A stretch of 64,000 nucleotides of DNA from Metridium senile (GCA_949775045.1 OX459108.1:6637961-6701960), one strand, 5' to 3'. Positions 44,565 through 56,450 are shown, counted from the stretch's first letter. The notes: a model not told the origin generated them from the letters alone. Numbers and translations are program-made.

Positions 44565-44940
44565 TGTTACTAAAGATATCCGTGTAGAGGAACATTACCA
44601 TGAGTATGCAATATTTTTTTACATACCACGCCCTGGTCCTTCTAGTGGCGGGACAGTTCACTCAAAGAATAATAAAATGATGAGGGGTGTGAACATTTGG
44701 GGAAGATATTCTTTATCACTCAAATGTTTTTTTTCTTTTTTTTTTCATTTCAAATACTTTTATTACAAACACATATACTTTTTACAAGATTTAATTATTT
44801 ACAATTAATGAGTAACATACTAGGTGTGTTACACTAGATTTTTTTTTTATTATTATTTACAAATATTATTACAAATGTCAACATAAAAAAAAAGAAAACA
44901 AAATTACAATAAATCAATAACATGGCTTAGTCTGATATGA

Positions 44941-47900
44941 TTAATTAATTTGAATTGCTGTTATTAGTTTTTCCCATTTTTTATTATGGCTATCTATTTT
45001 ATATTTATTTGCAGCCACTCTTCGTTCTATTTTTTCATATTGTTTTAATAAGTTTTTAAAACAATCTAAAAACGGTGGTTTTTGTTTTTCTCTTTGTTTG
45101 TAAATTGAATATTTATATAATAATATGATAAAGTTGTCAGTTATATCATCTACTCCCAATATTATATTCTCTTTATTTGAGCTTGGTAGTGCAATATCAT
45201 ATTGTTCAAGCCAAGAACGTATTCCAAAATAATATTTTTTTGCTTCGATGCATTCCACAAATAGATGGTCTATTGTTTCTAGATTCGTATGGCAAAGAGA
45301 ACAAGTAGGATCTTCACTTATTTTAAAACGGCGTAAGTCTCGATTTAAATAGAGGATATTGTTGAGTATCTTGTATTGGAACATTCTAAGATATGAGTCT
45401 ATAGTAGTTGTATATATTCTTCTATAGATTTTAACCCAATCGAATTGTCCATTAATATTAATAATTCGCTTTTTTATATTCTTTTGCGATGTAGGGATTT
45501 TGAATTTATCCTGTACAATATCATCATATATTTGTTTGGTTGTAACTTTGTCAATTTTTATTGTTTTCTGTCCAAATTTAAGGTGAATGTTTTCACTTAG
45601 ATTTTGTTGTATTTCCGAATTATGAAGCTTAATAGTATTTTTCCATTCTTTTGGAATAGCATGTATTATCCCAGCCCATCTAAGGTACTCGCTATCTTCT
45701 AAACCTTTACTTTTGACATGTTCCCATACAAAATTTCCTCTTTTGTCACACAGATCACCAATTTTGTTGATGTTTTTTAACGAAAATTTGTTGTAAAACA
45801 CTGATTTGTTACCAATTAGAATATACTTATTGTTCCAAATAGGTAGGTTAAGTATTGTTTTTATTTCATGTATGTCAGGTTGAATACAAGCGAAACTTGC
45901 CCATGCTAGTAGGTTTTGTCTATACAAATATGGGATGTTTTTTGGTATACGTTCTGGATTAACGTTTATGCCTATTTGTTCAAATCCGCCAATTGACTCT
46001 ATAAAAGAAGAACAAATGAGTGCAAACATTTTGTTTTCTTTATAAGATTTTTTTAAATTTATTATCCATTTGATTTTATTTGCTTTTAAAGTAATCGAAA
46101 AATCCGGAAGTTTTAAACCCCCTTTTAGGTAATCACCTATAAGTGTATCATGTTTAATCTTTGGTTTTCTTCCATTCCAAATGAAGTCTTTTATAGTATT
46201 CTCTATCATATTAATAATTTCTTTAGTAAGGTGTTTTCGAAAAAATATAATAAAGTTTTGGCAGGGCGAGAGTCCGCAGCACTTGTATTTTTCCGAAAAG
46301 TGTTAAGCTTCTGGATTTCCAAAGGGAAAGAACTGTTTTAAAATTGGCAACCACTCTATCAATATTATTCAAATCACAGAGCTTCTTCTTGTATGAGAAG
46401 AAAATGCCTAGTATTTTGATACCATTTTCCTCAAAATCAATGTATTTAATTCCCGTCTTTTTCATATTGCCATCTTCATTTTTTTTCCCCAACAACCCTA
46501 CTTCTGATTTCCTTAAATTTATTTTAAGGGATGACAGTTTATGAAATGTATCCAAGTTTTTCAATACACTTTGAAATGACTTTACGTCTTGTAAAAAGAA
46601 AGTGGTGTCGTCTGCAAATATTTTTAATTTTAGCTCATTAGTTTTTGTTTGATAGCCTTTAATTTCTTCGGATTGTCTCATCCTTGTTGCCATAATTTCA
46701 ATCACTAATATGAATAAGTATGGAGATATGGGATCACCTTGTTTTGTACCCCGTCCTACTTTGAATAAATCTGTCGCTAAGCCGTTATTTATGATACAGC
46801 TCATATTATCCTTAAGAAGAAGTCGTATCCATTTTATAAAAATATCTCCGAAATTAAAATGCTTTAAGACGGCAAATATGAAGTTTTGCTTTATAGAGTC
46901 AAATGCCTTTTCAAAGTCCGCTGCAAAAAGTAAAATAGGTTTTTCATTTAATTTTGCTTGATCCATAATGCTTTGTATAATTAATAACGGTTCTTCAATT
47001 GTTCTTCCTTTAACAAAACCGGATTGATTTTGGTGAATTAAATACGGAAGAATCTTGCCTAATCGATTACTCATGATTCTACTGCATACTTTAATATCGA
47101 CATTAATAAGGCTTATCGGACGCCAATTTTCCAGATATCTGTTATCTTTACCCTGCTTTTCTAAAAGGGTAATGATAATCTGTTTTTGAGAATTCGTAAG
47201 AATTCCATTCGCTAAATTTGTATTTAAACAGTTAACTAGATCGTCTTTCAGTTCCGTCCAAAAACGGAGATAAAATTCCTTTGATAAACCATCATTACCT
47301 GGAGTATTTGAATTTCCCATTTGATTTAGAGCTTCAAAACATTCTTTGACAGTAACGATATGGTCACAGACTTTTTTATCTGATTCTGTTACTTTCGGCA
47401 CCGGGTAACTTTTTAAGAATTCAAAACATTCCTCTTCAGATTTATATGATTTTGACTTAAAAAAATTATTGAAGTGCTCTTTGATTGTTAACAAAATTAA
47501 GTTCTGATCAGTGATTTCATTGCCATTGTTACTAATCAATTTCTTTATATGTGTCTTTGCCTTATTTCGTTTTTCCAGCGTTAAAAAATATTTGTTACTC
47601 TTTTCTCCTAGCTCATACCATGTGACTTTTGATCTCATTATAATGCCCTCCGTTATATAATTACTCCGTTCTTCAAGTTCTTTCATTAGTTGGTCGTGTT
47701 TATTTAACAACTCGGCATTTTCCTCCCAACCGATGTGTTTTTCAATTTTTATAATCTCAGCTTCAATGTCGGAATAATGTATTTTCCGTTTTTTTGCTAA
47801 ACGTTTAGAAAAATAAATGGAAAATTTCCTGATTTCGTATTTAAGTAATTCCCATCTCAACTGAGAGTTTGTGAAATCGTTATCATTTAAAAAGATCTTA

Positions 47901-48801
47901 AATGTCTTAATTTTTTCTATAAGTTCCGTAATGTATTCCTCGTTATCTAATAAAGAGTTATTAATTTTCCAAAAGGATGGACCTCTTTTTCCTTCTTTGA
48001 ACGATTTAAGTTCTATAGTGATAGCTGAGTGATCCGTAGATGGGGCTGGTATAATTTCACACTTCTCGACAAAAGGTTGAAGTTCGTCAGACACTAGAAA
48101 ATAATCAAGTCTACGCTGCAAAATTTGACCCGGCTTACTTTTTTTACCTTGGCCCGCACCCCTCCAAGTATATCTCTTCACACTCTGGTTACGTAGCCTC
48201 CAAATATCACATAGATCGTATTCTTGCATGATAGCTTCTAATGTTTCCGTTGATTTAACTTTTTTGACCGGGTTTCCACCGTGTGCTTCTAATTAATTCG
48301 ATGTCAAAACATAAATTAAAATCACCTCCCCATATAATGTACGTTTCGATTGGAATGTTCATCGAGTTAACTTTGAGAATAATCTCATTCATTATTAATA
48401 CTTGATCTTTTTCTACGTTTGGCAGATATATATGTGTTTATTAAAAGAAAATTGCTACTTTGAACCTCAGCAAGTACTATAACATATCGACCATAATCAT
48501 GGACTAGTTCTTCTTTAATTGCGTAATTAAAATCACTTCCGAAAATAATAGCTGTTCCTTTACTATTTGTTTCCCCGTGGGACATAATCAACTTTCCTCT
48601 TGTTCTCTTTGACCATTGATATTCTACATCCGTTTGACTATGTGTTTCTTGTAAGAATGTGATTCCATTGTTACTACCGTGTTTAATTAGCCAATTGTTG
48701 ATTTTTCTACTCTTTTTGTATTCCCTTAGGCCACGGACATTTAAGGATATAATAGGAAACTGGAAATCATCCATTATCATTTGAGAATAAGGCATTATCA
48801 T
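44941..48801 (-). pseudogene. L1-like ORF2: endonuclease and reverse transcriptase, 3 frameshifts
   Basis: The order on the minus strand is as follows. An APE-type endonuclease (48801 to about 48240) with SLNVRGL (metal-site Asn), FLQETHS (catalytic Glu), IIWGGDFNLCFD (Asp/Asn pair) and STDHSAITIEL. Then a reverse transcriptase with NWRPISLINVDIKV, GFVKGRTIEE, FAADFEKAFDS, GTKQGDPISPYLF, IFADDTTFFLQ (FADD catalytic box) and LLGKK. Then a C-terminal region (46209 to 44941) with CSLCHTNLETIDHLFVECIE, the zinc-binding tail. The frame breaks at about 48420 (one base, in TATATATCTG), about 48275 (one base) and about 46226 (one base). All catalytic motifs remain recognisable. Confidence 0.88.
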
Positions 48802-49080
48802 ATTTTACATACTTAACTAAGCCATGATCAACAAGTAGGACAAAAATCTTATGAACTAAATTCAAACGAATAAAATACAAAAAAGTTAAAGAAAAGTTAT
48901 TTGTTGAATGTAAGAGCATTTTTATAGCCTAGGCAGACTTCCTGCTCTCCGCTTTTATACAATTACGATCTTAATTTATAATAGTATTGAATGGTAGATA
49001 AAGTTCTTATGTCAGTATATGAATAAATTTTTAACTTGATTGTTCCTGTAACTTAGTTAAGTTTAGAGATCCATATCAGT

Positions 49081-49815
49081 TTAAATTATAAGTTCCTCAC
49101 CTACTTGCCATTCCTTGCCCCTGACGAATAATTTGTCCGGCATTGATTTGCTAAAGGTCGCCTTGATTTTGTTTTGTTTAGCCTTCTTCAGGATTGGCAT
49201 TAGTTTTCTGCGTCTTTCCACTAACTCGGGAGGGAGATCAGTGAACATTCCATATTCCGTTCCTTTCAGTTTTTTTCCTCTCGAGAGAATTTTTTCCACA
49301 TCTTTATATCTTAAGAACCTTGCCAATATTGCTCTCGGCTTCGAACCTTTGGGCTTGCCACATCTGTGGACTCTTTGTATCTCTAAATCGTCATCGAAGA
49401 TCTCTAGTTCGTCCTGGAGGAACGCTCTAAGCTTTTCTTCGACGTCTTCCCCTTCTTCTTCTGTAATATTGAGAAATCTTACATTCTCACGCATTGAGTA
49501 TGCTTTTAAGTAGATATTTTTGGTTTCTAATTCCTCCATTCGTTGCTCATAGTTCTTAATTTGCTTCGTCACTTCATCTAACTTAGCACTGGTTCCCTTG
49601 AGATGATCACTGACACTTGCATCCATAAACTCTTTTGATTCTTTCAGATCTTCGATGTCCTTTAAGGCCATTTGCTGTATTCCCTCTACCTTTGACAGTC
49701 TTCCCTCAAGGATACTTATTGACGTTTCTATTCGTTTAACTGTTTCGTTAACCGTGTCAATTTTGGAAACCTTTTTAAGGATTTCATCCAACTTATCTTT
49801 GAATTCGCCCGCCAT
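49081..49815 (-). CDS. L1-like ORF1 protein, 244 aa
   Basis: An RNA-binding chaperone of L1-type elements that coats the element RNA. From ATG at 49815 (MAGEFKDKLDEIL) it has a long heptad coiled coil (about 5-105: VNETVKRIETSISILEGRLS; EQRMEELETKN). An RRM-like domain starts with MRENVRFLNI, then EIQRVHRCGKPKGSKPRAIL (the conserved hRvG...RPRpIi region), and a C-terminal domain follows (LPPELVERRRKLMPILKKAK, then KLFVRGKEW). The frame stays open for about 40 codons upstream without ATG (SRSNRSSTSSTEKS), so a non-ATG start is possible. The frame is intact. Confidence 0.85.
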   Translation of the reverse strand: MAGEFKDKLDEILKKVSKIDTVNETVKRIETSISILEGRLSKVEGIQQMALKDIEDLKESKEFMDASVSDHLKGTSAKLDEVTKQIKNYEQRMEELETKNIYLKAYSMRENVRFLNITEEEGEDVEEKLRAFLQDELEIFDDDLEIQRVHRCGKPKGSKPRAILARFLRYKDVEKILSRGKKLKGTEYGMFTDLPPELVERRRKLMPILKKAKQNKIKATFSKSMPDKLFVRGKEWQVGEELII

Positions 49816-50057
49816 GTTGGGTGTAGTCAACGGTTCGTCTTCTATTTTTTCTTCTTGATTTTTTGCTTTTTTGGCTTGAGGGGATTTTTCAGTAGATGAG
49901 GTCGAAGATCTATTGGATCTTGATCTTATTATTTAGGTTTTTTTCAAAAAATTCCGCCATTCAACACTACAAATTCTCAAATTAGACGGAGAGCTGATTT
50001 ATGGTCCTTCACCTCGCCATAGCTCGAACCCAGTCCTAACACACCCACCCAAATGTT

Positions 50058-50649
50058 AATCTCTTTTCTATGCCAAGAAATTGCTCGTTACCCATACTCT
50101 TTGCAGTGGTAAATTAGGGAAATCACGCGGGTATCAAAATAGCTATAGTGAAACGACCGTAGAGCTCAGTTCTTCAAATAAAATAGAGGGCAAAATCTTT
50201 TCATAGACATAGCACAAGGTCTGAACGGTTTTTCGATTAAATCTCTTTGGAATACAGGTGTTTGCGTGCAAAGCATATAGAAAACTTGTCATTCTGCTTC
50301 AAAAGAATTCCCCAGTAGCTACTATTGTTAAACTAATCCAAAATACTGTGCCTGTTCTTTTCCAAGTATAGAAAAATATAATTTGAAATATGAAAAAACT
50401 GTGAGTACTCGAGTAACTAGTTCGTGAGCTGGTGATCAGGAGATGCCTAGATGTGTAGATCATGTAGCCTAGAAAGACTGATTGTTGCTTTATAATGTGG
50501 TTCTGGTTGAGATGGATATCTTCAAAGTCTTTTGTTCAGTTAAATCCAAACTATTTACTTGTCTCGTTTGTTTGATTTGAAATCATTGAACCATAGTTGT
50601 ATATTTACCCGCTTGAAAAATATGAAAGGAATAAATGTCATTATTTTTC
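50058..50649. repeat. 3' flank of the duplicated GPCR, copy 1
   Basis: Matches 54150-54711 closely (TTGCTCGTTACCCATA, TCATTCTGCTTCAAAAGAATTCC, TTGTTTGATTTGAAATCATTG). It contains no gene and is probably receptor 3' UTR and spacer. Confidence 0.7.
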
Positions 50650-51759
50650 CTATATTCTTATTACATGTGTACTGTCTTTGTGTCTCGGGGTTTCTTGTAT
50701 GGGGGTTAGGCGGATTTCTTGTGTTGTGTCACGTTGGTGGTTTCTTCTTCTATATATAATTATTTTTGCAGCCTCTCGTAAGTCAGAGAGAAATAAGATG
50801 TAGATAAAAGGACTGAAGAAAGAGTTTAATGTAGGGAGTAGCCTGTCGACCATGAAATGCATTGAGCTCCAGTCAATACAACGAGCTGATCTAGATATAA
50901 TGAGGTTCCTTTTAAAAAGTAACTTTTGTAAAGCCTTTAAGAAGTAAAAAACAAATCTTGGAAACCAACAACACACATACAGAAGCAGAGAAGCAAGAAC
51001 CATGGTTACAGCTGCCCGTGTGCGTTTTGCTAGCATATTGCGTTTCGTCTTGTTAAGATGTGCTTGGATTGTGCGATGTTTTGACAGTCGTCTTATTGTT
51101 AGCACACTGAGAGTAAAAATAATGATGACTGTAATTATTCTAACCAGACATGTAACGAATGAAATAACGGAAGTGTACCAGTTTGTTAAAAACGCAGACG
51201 TACATGTTTTAGTTTTCGTATTGAAAGCTACGAAGTAAAGCTTAAAGGACCACAAAGCCATTGGAATTAACCAGCATACACTGAGTACTGCCATACGTTG
51301 TTTCAGTGTGTATGGTCGTGATCTCTGTAAAGTTTGTCTTGTTACTCTGAATCGTTCAATGCTGATAACCAAAAGAGTCACTAACGATACGGTAAAAGGA
51401 ACCAAAACAAAATACTCTTTCAGTTTGCAAATAATATCTCCCAAAACACCAACAGGATACAATGATTCAAATTTATACTTTGAAGACATTTCTTTTAACA
51501 AATAGCTGAATGAAAAAAGGGCATCACTCGCGGCCATGTTGATGATCAAATGATGCAGGTGTTTTCTTATAGTGCATTTAACAGCGACTACGATAGTGAA
51601 GATGTTGGTAACAATTCCCAATCCACCGAAAAGTATAATGGCCGTGAGTTTTACAGTGTTCTCTAAGTCACCATGAGGTTTACGGTACTTGCAGTAGCTG
51701 GTAGTGTTCATGTGTAGGTTCGTGCTTGTGATGTTCATCTTGTTTGCATCCATTGCCAA
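50650..51759 (-). CDS. Intronless rhodopsin-like GPCR, 369 aa (duplicate 1)
   Basis: Complete receptor. The N-terminus (1-35) has NIT, NTT sequons. TM1 about 37-60 (IILFGGLGIVTNIFTIVVAV), TM2 about 70-88 (NMAASD), TM3 about 108-134 followed by ERFRVT (residues 135-137 replace DRY), TM4 about 155-176, TM5 about 197-222, TM6 about 250-272 with CWFP (264-267), TM7 about 305-325 with SPFIY (316-320) in place of NPxxY. C111 and C186 form the conserved disulphide. The C-tail is basic (YRRRNHQRDTTQE). Ligand unknown. It is a tandem paralogue of 54712-55828. Differences between the two concentrate in extracellular loops 1 and 2 and the top of TM5. The frame is open from ATG to stop, so this is the functional copy of the pair. 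Confidence 0.87.
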   Translation of the reverse strand: MAMDANKMNITSTNLHMNTTSYCKYRKPHGDLENTVKLTAIILFGGLGIVTNIFTIVVAVKCTIRKHLHHLIINMAASDALFSFSYLLKEMSSKYKFESLYPVGVLGDIICKLKEYFVLVPFTVSLVTLLVISIERFRVTRQTLQRSRPYTLKQRMAVLSVCWLIPMALWSFKLYFVAFNTKTKTCTSAFLTNWYTSVISFVTCLVRIITVIIIFTLSVLTIRRLSKHRTIQAHLNKTKRNMLAKRTRAAVTMVLASLLLYVCCWFPRFVFYFLKALQKLLFKRNLIISRSARCIDWSSMHFMVDRLLPTLNSFFSPFIYILFLSDLREAAKIIIYRRRNHQRDTTQEIRLTPIQETPRHKDSTHVIRI

Positions 51760-51837
51760 TGTTTTCTCGGGTTTTTCTTTCTGGCTACAATTCGCATTGA
51801 AACACCTTTTTTATACTTAAAACTCTGGTTGACTGAT

Positions 51838-52598
51838 TGCTTAAAAGAACCTTTAAAGTTTCAAATTATCTTTAATTAATATAGAAAATTAAGCAAATGC
51901 TCCCACTGTGATATATGAAATACTTAAAATAAATACTTAAAATGAAGCCAGCTGTTCGTACTAGACTCAAAATACGCGTTTATATACTTTGCAAAAGCCC
52001 AAAGAATAATAATCAACTGAAATAGCTAGGTATTTGTTATTTCAGAATAAATAAAAGTAAAATAAATGTACGACGTACGTTTCGAAGTCTCCATGACTTG
52101 ATCATAAGGAATAAGTGAAGCCTATAGTAGAAGAGTTAGTTAACGTTAAACATACGTCTGAATTTACATAAGAATGTAATAGATCTATACTAAAACGTTT
52201 GCACACAGTGAGTCCGACTGCTTGTCTAAAGATGGTAGACAATTGTCAAATTTATGAAATGCTCTCCATTCGAGAACAAAAACCATAACTAATTTTAGAC
52301 GTAAATTCAGCATGAGTCATATGGAATTCCTAGAATTTCTGAAAGATTCCAGAGCTTGTTGTTGATATTCTTAGTTATTCTCGAAAATCCCAATGAGCTT
52401 CCTTACATCTTTGGAAATTTTTTGTAATTCCTAGGAATTCCTACACATTTATATTACCTACTTTCAAAACGTGCATTGAGTGCATCGCAAGTTTCATGAA
52501 TCGAAAGAAATCCCACACGTTGTAGTGATTGCTCGTGATATAGGGGACCTTTTAACTCCCATTTTGTAATCGCTCTGGTTTCTCTACATTTACGTATA
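51838..52598. promoter_or_regulatory. Shared 5' flank of duplicated GPCRs (candidate promoter region)
   Basis: Located directly upstream of the 50650-51759 receptor (minus strand). It shares a block containing AAAATTAAGCAAATG, TCCCACTGTGA and TATGAAATAC with 42530-42562, 55957-55992 and 56133-56165. Retention of the same block upstream of each copy may only reflect duplication, but it is the best-conserved part and a candidate regulatory element. There is no recognisable TATA box at a fixed distance. Confidence 0.35.
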
Positions 52599-52611
52599 TA
52601 TCTTTCGCCTG

Positions 52612-53991
52612 GGTTTAGTTGGTCAAATGAACAGATAAAAATTCTAGGTATCATCTTCAACAATGATAACTCTGCCCGTATTAATTGGTCAACAGCGTGC
52701 GAAAAATTCAACAAAGTCTTAAATATATGGAAACACCGACTGCTAACCCTACAAGGCAAGGCTGTCGTTATCAACGCCCTAGCTGCGGCAAAATTGTGGT
52801 ACGTAGCGAAAATTTTTCCACCACCAAAGGACATCCTTGAGAAGCTCGAAAGATTGAAATGGAAGTTTGTATGGCCTCGCGGACCAGAGCTAGTCCGACG
52901 GGAATCATGTGTACAACACTGGAAGGACGGCGGTTTTGGCGCGGTGGACATAGATCACAAATGTCAATCACTACTTATGTCATGGCTATGGCAACTGATA
53001 GACGGCAAAGAACGACTTTGTAACTTTTTTACCCTTTACTACATTGGTAGACAGCTTGGCTTTAATGACAATTTACGTCCTAATGCCAACCTGCCCAACG
53101 CATTTTACAGAACTGTATTGTTGACCTACAGAAAATTCCAGTCTCTGCAGGTACAGAAACATCGCTGCAAAGATCTATATCCTGTGGCAGTTAAGACCTG
53201 GACTTGTCCAGTACGACCCAAATGTGTAGACACTTGGCGTTCCTTAGTAAATGGGAGCATAAACTGGCCTTTAATATGGCAACTGTGCCATAGTAAGCTT
53301 ACAGATCCAATCATACGGGACTTTAACTGGCGTGTAATACAACGTATTACCCCTGTTAATGTCCGCCTCCACACGTGGGGTTTGCACGTGCCTATCAACT
53401 GTCAACGATGCAACGCATCGACAGAAACCATTGAACACGCTCTGTTTGAATGCAGAGCCCTGAAAGAACTCTGGTCAGCCGTCAAATCACTTTTGTACAA
53501 GATCAGCGGAGCAAGAATTCCTATCTCTTCTCGCACTGTTCTACTGGGCGATTTAGCTTTCCCTGAATCTCCGGTTTACCACCTATGTAAATACGTAATC
53601 GACGTAGGAAAATTCACTGCATGGAAACACCGAGTTAGTGCAGTCTTTGACAAGAACAGAGACATAAACCCAATAGGGTTTTTCAAAGGATATATAAGTC
53701 TTCGGCTCAAGTGTGAATGGTTAAACAAAGACCTAGAAGACAAATTCACAGCCACATGGTGTATAAACAACGCCATTGCGTCGGTTCACAACAACCGTCT
53801 AGTCATTGAATTGTAAACAACTAAAAAGTAACTAACAGTACAAACCATCGTTTGTTGAACACTTGGTACACTAAAAGGTGTACAACTTCGTTATAGTATA
53901 GACCTAAATTAATCCAACTTGTAAATATATATTTGAAGGATTATGAATAAAGTCACCCTTCGGGGTTCATTTACAAAAAAAAAAAAAAAAA
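52612..53991 (+). pseudogene. 5'-truncated L1/Tx1-like LINE, copy 2 (340+ aa frame)
   Basis: An open frame from about 52612 (GFSWSNEQIKILGIIFNNDN) through QGKAVVINALAAAKLWYVAK, FVWPRGPELV, GGFGAVDIDHKCQSL, RDFNWRVIQRITPVNVRLH, CQRCNASTETIEHALFEC, to a stop at 53816. The 3' UTR ends in poly-A at about 53975-53991. It holds only the part of ORF2 after the polymerase core, so it is a 5'-truncated insertion with no independent function. It is less damaged than copy 1 at 43266-44564 (no frameshift seen). The same insertion lies at the same place in both tandem units, so it predates the duplication. Confidence 0.85.
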
Positions 53992-54711
53992 ATTTACTAA
54001 AGATATATGTGTAGATGAACATAACCATGAGTATGTAATAGTTTTTTACATCGCATGCCCTGGTCCTTTTAGTGGTGGGGCAGTTCACTCAAAGAATAAT
54101 AAAATGATGAGGTTGACATCATTTAGGGATGTGAACATTCTTTATCACTCAAAAGTTAATTTCTTTTCTGTGCCAAAAAATTGCTCATTACCCATAATGT
54201 TTGCAGTGGTAAATTAGAGAAATCACGTGCGTATAGAAATAGCCATAGTCAAACGACCGTAGCTCTGTTCGTGAAATAAAATACAGGGCAAAATCTTGCC
54301 ATAGTGATAGCAAAAGGTCTGAACGGTTTCTCGATTAAATCTCTTTTGAATACAGGTGTTTGTGTGCAAAGCTTATAGAAAACTTGTCATTCTGCTTCAA
54401 AAGAATTCCCCAGGAGCTACTATTGTTAAACTGATCTAAAATACGAAGCCTGTTCTTTTCCAAGTATAGAAAAATACAATTTGAAATATGAAAAGACTGT
54501 GAGTACTCGAGTAACTAGTTCGTGAGCTGGTAATCAGGAGATGCTTCAGGAAGCCTTGAAAGACTGATTGTTGCTTTGTAATGTGGTTCTGGTTGAGATG
54601 GATATCTTCATAGTCTTTACTTGTCTCGTTTGTTTGATTTGAAATCATTGAACCATAGTTGTATATATACACGCTTGAAAAATATGAAAGGAATAAATGT
54701 CATTATTTTTC
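53992..54711. repeat. 3' flank of the duplicated GPCR, copy 2
   Basis: Homologous to 44565-44720 plus 50058-50649. It is uninterrupted here because it lacks the 5.3-kb L1-like insertion. No gene is seen. Confidence 0.7.
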
Positions 54712-55828
54712 CTATATTCTTATTACTTGTGTACTGTCTTTGTGTCTCGGGGTTTCTTGTATGGGGGTTAGGCGGATTTCTTGTGTTGTGTCACGTTGGT
54801 GGTTTCTTCTTCTATATAGAATTCTTTTTGCAGCCTCTCGTAAGTCAGAGAGGAATATGATGTAGATAAAAGGACTGAAGAAAGAGTTTAATGTAGGGAG
54901 TAGCCTGTCGACCATGAAATGCATTGAGCTCCAGTCAATACAACGAGCTGATCTAGATATTATGAGGTTCCTTTTAAAAAGTAACTTTTGTAAAGCCTTT
55001 ATGAAGTAAAAAACAAATCTTGGAAACCAACAACACACATACAGAAGCAGAGAAGCAAGAACCATGGTTACAGCTGCCCGTGTGCGTTTTTCTAGCATAT
55101 TGCGTTTCGTCTTGTTAAGATGTGCTTGGATTGTGCGATGTTTTGACAGTCGTCTTATTGTTAGCACACTGAGAGTAAAAATAATGATGACTGTAGTTAT
55201 TCTAACCAGACATATTACGATTGAAATAACAATTAGGTACTTCCTGTTGGTTGAAAAGGCAGAAGTACATTTTTTGGTGTTCTCATCGAAAGCTGCAAAG
55301 TACAACACATAAGAATATAAAGCCATTGGAATTAACCAGCATACACTGAGTACTGCCATTCGTTGTTTCAGAGTGTATGGACGTGATCTGTAATGTTTGT
55401 CTTGTTACTCTGAATCGTTCAATGCTGATAACCAAAATATTCACTAACGATACGGTAAAAGGAACCAAAACAAAATACTGCTTTAGTTTGCAGATAATAT
55501 CTCCCAAAACACCGCCTAGATACAATGATTCAATTTTATATTTTGAAGAAATTTCTTTTAACAAATAGCTGAATGAAAAAAGGGCATCACTCGCTGCCAT
55601 GTTGATGATCAAATGATGCAGGTGTTTTCTTATAGTGCATTTAACAGCGACTACGATAGTGAAGATGTTGGTAACAATTCCCAATCCACCAAAAAGTATA
55701 ATGGCCGTGAGTTTTACAGTATTCTCTAAGTCACCATGAGGTTTACGGTACTTGCAGTAGCTGGTAGTTGTAGTGTTCATGTGTAGAATCGTGGTTGTGA
55801 TGTTCATCTTGTTTGCGTCCATTGCCAA
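54712..55828 (-). pseudogene. GPCR duplicate 2, broken by a 2-base frameshift
   Basis: Paralogue of the 50650-51759 receptor. The 5' part (55828 to 55390) covers the N-terminus to TM3 and ERFRVTRQTLQ. Compared with copy 1, GATCTCTG has become GATCTG near 55385-55395. The 2-base loss shifts the frame at the start of intracellular loop 2 and stops soon after. The other half (55359 to 54712) continues in another frame from MAVLSVCWLIP (TM4) to the C-terminus, with CWFP and SPFIY retained. Substitutions relative to copy 1 cluster in ECL1 (SLYLGGVLG versus SLYPVGVLG) and ECL2 (AAFDENTKKCTSAFSTNRKY versus VAFNTKTKTCTSAFLTNWYT). A programmed event is unlikely. Confidence 0.85.
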
Positions 55829-55904
55829 TGTTTTCTCGGGTTTTTCTTTCTGGCTACGATTCGCATTGAAACACCCTTTTTATAATTAAAATTTTTATTG
55901 AATT

Positions 55905-56450
55905 AAATTCATCAAACTGACCTTTAATGTTTCAAGATATCTATACTTAGCTTGGAAAATTAAGCCAATTTTCCTACTGTGACATATGAAATACTCTCCT
56001 TGAAACGAAGCCGCGTTGTCTATACTAGCACAACATGAAAAATGTAATGCTTTGGCACAAACCTCATTTATTTGGTTTTATTCTTAAACCAACTGTTGTG
56101 TAAAGAGGATATTTTGAATAAAGTTTTAGATGAGAAAATTAAGCCGATGTTCCCACTGTGACATCCTTGAAACGAAGCGGCGTTCTATAGACTTTACTAG
56201 CCCAATATGAACAATTTAACGTTTTGTCAGAAACCTCATTTATTTGGTTTCATTTTTAACCAACTGTTGTGTAATGATGACATGTTAAATAACGATTCAG
56301 ATGCGAGGATTGAGTGTTTGTTGGTGCATATATATTCGCCCTGTCCTACACTGAAATATATATACAAATTAGGTAGTGCCTATAGCGGAACTCCCAGTTT
56401 AATGTTTCTAGTTTACAACATAAATATGTAAATGTAAATAGTTTCCATGC
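55905..56450. repeat. GPCR 5'-flank block, two partial tandem copies
   Basis: Upstream of the broken receptor. The block with AAAATTAAGCC-AT-TTCC-ACTGTGACAT occurs at about 55957 and again at about 56133, each followed by CCTTGAAACGAAGC-GCGTT and CTAGC-CAA. A further weak match to TTTGGTTTTATTCTTAAACCAAC/TTTGGTTTCATTTTTAACCAAC shows that the duplication includes about 170 bases. Confidence 0.65.

Larger units (their letters stand above)
44729..50049 (-). mobile_element. Near full-length L1-like LINE, 5.3 kb
   Basis: A non-LTR retrotransposon on the minus strand: 5' end near 50049, ORF1, ORF2, 3' UTR with poly-A (T-run at about 44729-44746 on the plus strand). CAAATGTT at 44721-44728 and 50050-50057 is a credible 8-bp target duplication. 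The equivalent position in the paralogous copy (about 54155) has no insertion, so this element arrived after the tandem duplication. Only a few frameshifts in ORF2 indicate a young age. Confidence 0.88.

Noticed and set aside
55283..55400. Programmed frameshift in the second GPCR copy
   Set aside because: The difference is a simple 2-base loss relative to the intact paralogue, with no slippery site; decay is the simpler explanation.
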